DNA from: Gammaproteobacteria bacterium
Lineage (GTDB): Bacteria > Pseudomonadota > Gammaproteobacteria > Steroidobacterales > Steroidobacteraceae
Direction: 5' to 3'
Assembly (NCBI GenBank): GCA_028293745.1
Contig: JAQGOF010000050.1
Location: 1 to 43,138 of the forward strand
DNA: 43,138 nt
Under the pieces are notes generated by a model that did no database searches, had not been told where the DNA came from, and saw only the letters and a program-made list of their open reading frames with translations. The position numbers were made by a program, and so were the translations under genes. This document shows positions 41,609 to 43,138 of the stretch, piece by piece. Position 1 is the stretch's first letter, and every line of letters begins with the position of its first letter.

Positions 41609-43138
41609 TTAAATGGCAGCCTGACGCGCTCGAAATGCCGCGAAGCCTGGCAAGAGCAGCCCTGCTGCGGCGGCAGGACATATCCAAGCCTTCCAGGCCA
41701 CAAGCGAGACCCGGGCGCTCAATTCACTCAGCGGATCGCGGAACTCCAACTGCAGCGGCGAGTGCAGCAAGCGCTCCGCCGGACATTCGAGAATGAGATT
41801 CCCGGACCCGGTAGCGCCGGTCTCACATTCGGAGGGAACCCGCCAATTGGAGTGGAAGGCCTGCTTGAGGATGATCCGCAGCCGCGAACCGGGTGGCGGA
41901 TTGCAGGCCGCAGGCGTTTGAGCGTACCTGCAATCAGCCTGGATCCGGATGCGGCTCCAGGAGGCAAATTCGGCCCGAAGATGGGGCAACGGACCTGCCC
42001 CCGGACCCTTTGCCTGGGTCTGCAGGATCAAGTCCGTTCCGGGGGTCGTTTTTGCACGCACGAAGTCATCCATGTCGTAGCAGTCGCACACGCCAACCGT
42101 GGGCGAGAGTACTTCGCCTTGCAGGTGCGATTCCCCGACGGCCACATAGTTGATCGATTCCGGATCCTCGAAATCGTCGAACAGCGAGGCATCGCGATAG
42201 TCCGCCGACCGGAACCAGTGCGAGCCGAGCGTCTCAGCCTGGAATGCCAGCTGAAACACGAGCAGCGAGCCGAGCAGCAGTTGCAGGCGCCAGGTTGAGC
42301 TCATCCGGGCCACGGTAGTCCAGAGCGCTGCGGCCCCGACGAGGCTCAACGGCAGCGCCAGAAATCCCCAAAAGCGGCCCGTTACATTGATCGAGCGGAA
42401 TCCGGGTAGTGGACGCAGCAAATCGAAGGGACTCAGCCAGGTTGGAACGTGAAGCCCTTTGAGGCTGCCCATGCCGAGCACGATGCTGACGATACTCACG
42501 ACCAACAACGGAGTTCGCATTGAAGCCGGCAAGCGCGTGGCCCTCGATGCGCGTACGCGCCACAAGCACCAGGCCAACACAGGTCCTATGAACACGCTGA
42601 GCTCGTGGCCGTTGCCGTTCGCGGGCAACACCTTGCCACGCATGGGCAGAATCGCGAACCACAACAACGACAGTACGCTGGTGAAACTGTCAGGCGGGTG
42701 TCGGGGGAAGGTGGCCTGCGCCTCGAGCATCGGCCAGAGATAGCCCGCGTCCAACAATGAGGCCACGAGCAGTCCGCAGCCGAAGAAAATGACGGGTGCG
42801 GCGGATCGAACGCTGAATGCCAACACGACCGCGTACAGTCCCACCCAGAGCATCAGGTGAATGACAGGGCAGCGGCGAGCGCACGTTGGAGCTTCAAAGG
42901 CAGCCACAGGCCGGCGTACAGGGATGCGCCGATCCATCCCAGGGTAAGATAGATGACAAGCGATAACTTGACCCCCGACAGGGGTCCCAACGCATAACCG
43001 AGCAGCATTGCCAGGGACATGAATGGGATCTGCGGTTCGCCCGCCATCGACAGACCCGAACACATCAGCGGTGTCCATTGCTTCGCGAGCCCGAACAGCC
43101 CGGCGTTCCAGTATTGCAGCGTGTGGAAGACCAGGTAC
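41609..43138 (-). pseudogene. Polytopic membrane protein interrupted by a one-base frameshift (partial at window edge)
   Basis: The frame entering from the right edge is clearly membrane protein (MAGEPQIPFMSLAMLLGYAL, then SGVKLSLVIYLTLGWIGASL) and ends at a TGA at 42853-42855. The similarity in character continues one frame over from about 42857 (HLMLWVGLYAVVLAFSVRSA) through further hydrophobic helices to about residue 285 of that frame. A soluble beta-rich C-terminal part ends at 41609. Restoring one base near 42855-42865 would join them. The layout (many helices, periplasmic beta domain, closing helix) resembles YfhO/GT-C-type membrane proteins linked to surface glycans; that assignment is tentative. 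A sequencing error remains possible. Confidence 0.7.

Noticed and set aside
1..43138. tRNA, rRNA, CRISPR arrays, insertion sequences or prophage genes
   Set aside because: No cloverleaf-like T-loop context, regularly spaced repeats, transposase, integrase or phage structural motifs were found by reading; a dedicated covariance-model scan could still find small RNAs.

Overview
The window is GC-rich, densely coded bacterial chromosome. Gene content (UrcA-family protein, DAHL-type sensor kinase, MauG-like peroxidase, FecI/FecR/TonB receptor set, CcdC-like membrane protein, complete urease operon) points to a Gram-negative proteobacterium. A gammaproteobacterium of the Steroidobacter/Xanthomonadales type is my inference; no rRNA or other taxonomic marker is present. 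I see no tRNA, rRNA, CRISPR array, transposase, integrase or plasmid/phage gene.

Layout. 1-3038: tail of an unidentified gene, small membrane proteins, a ROK-type kinase whose motifs are in circularly permuted order, and a Nu-class-like glutathione transferase. 3604-10261: the most unusual block, all on the + strand: an ECF sigma factor, a membrane-anchored anti-sigma-like protein, an intrinsic terminator, a large exported TPR-CHAT protease, an unknown 185-residue protein and a clan CD (C13/caspase-like) cysteine peptidase. 10320-11849: PadR regulator with a promoter that suggests a leaderless mRNA, a small 'permease prefix' membrane protein, and signal peptidase I. 11925-14226: alpha/beta hydrolase plus TPR-like partner and a small tail-anchored protein.

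14321-17051 (- strand): MocR/PdxR-type regulator followed by a glycosyltransferase. 17131-18136: frameshifted secreted peptidase. 18290-23383 (- strand): a complete urease operon ureD-ureA-ureB-ureC-ureE-ureF-ureG with overlapping genes. Next to ureD, on the opposite strand, lies only a decayed piece of the urea ABC transporter ATPase urtE. A perfect 13-bp-arm inverted repeat follows. 23742-31025: a redox/signalling group: membrane diheme cytochrome c, UrcA protein, OmpR-type response regulator, MauG/cytochrome c peroxidase-like protein translationally coupled to a DAHL histidine kinase with a degenerate receiver, and a BBE-type FAD oxidase. A winged-helix/NB-ARC regulator that looks C-terminally truncated follows.

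32590-37451: NmrA-type oxidoreductase remnant, several small conserved proteins, a GNAT acetyltransferase, an SH3 protein with an Arg/Pro/Glu-rich tail, and a class I methyltransferase. 37568-41536 (- strand): an ECF sigma / FecR / STN-TonB receptor cell-surface signalling unit. The right edge holds a polytopic membrane protein broken by a one-base frameshift.

Two themes run through the window. First, signal-controlled proteolysis or transcription: two ECF systems, one tied to proteases and one to a TonB receptor. Second, gene decay: at least four broken genes (peptidase, urtE, nmrA-like, membrane protein) and one probably truncated regulator, with no visible mobile element.
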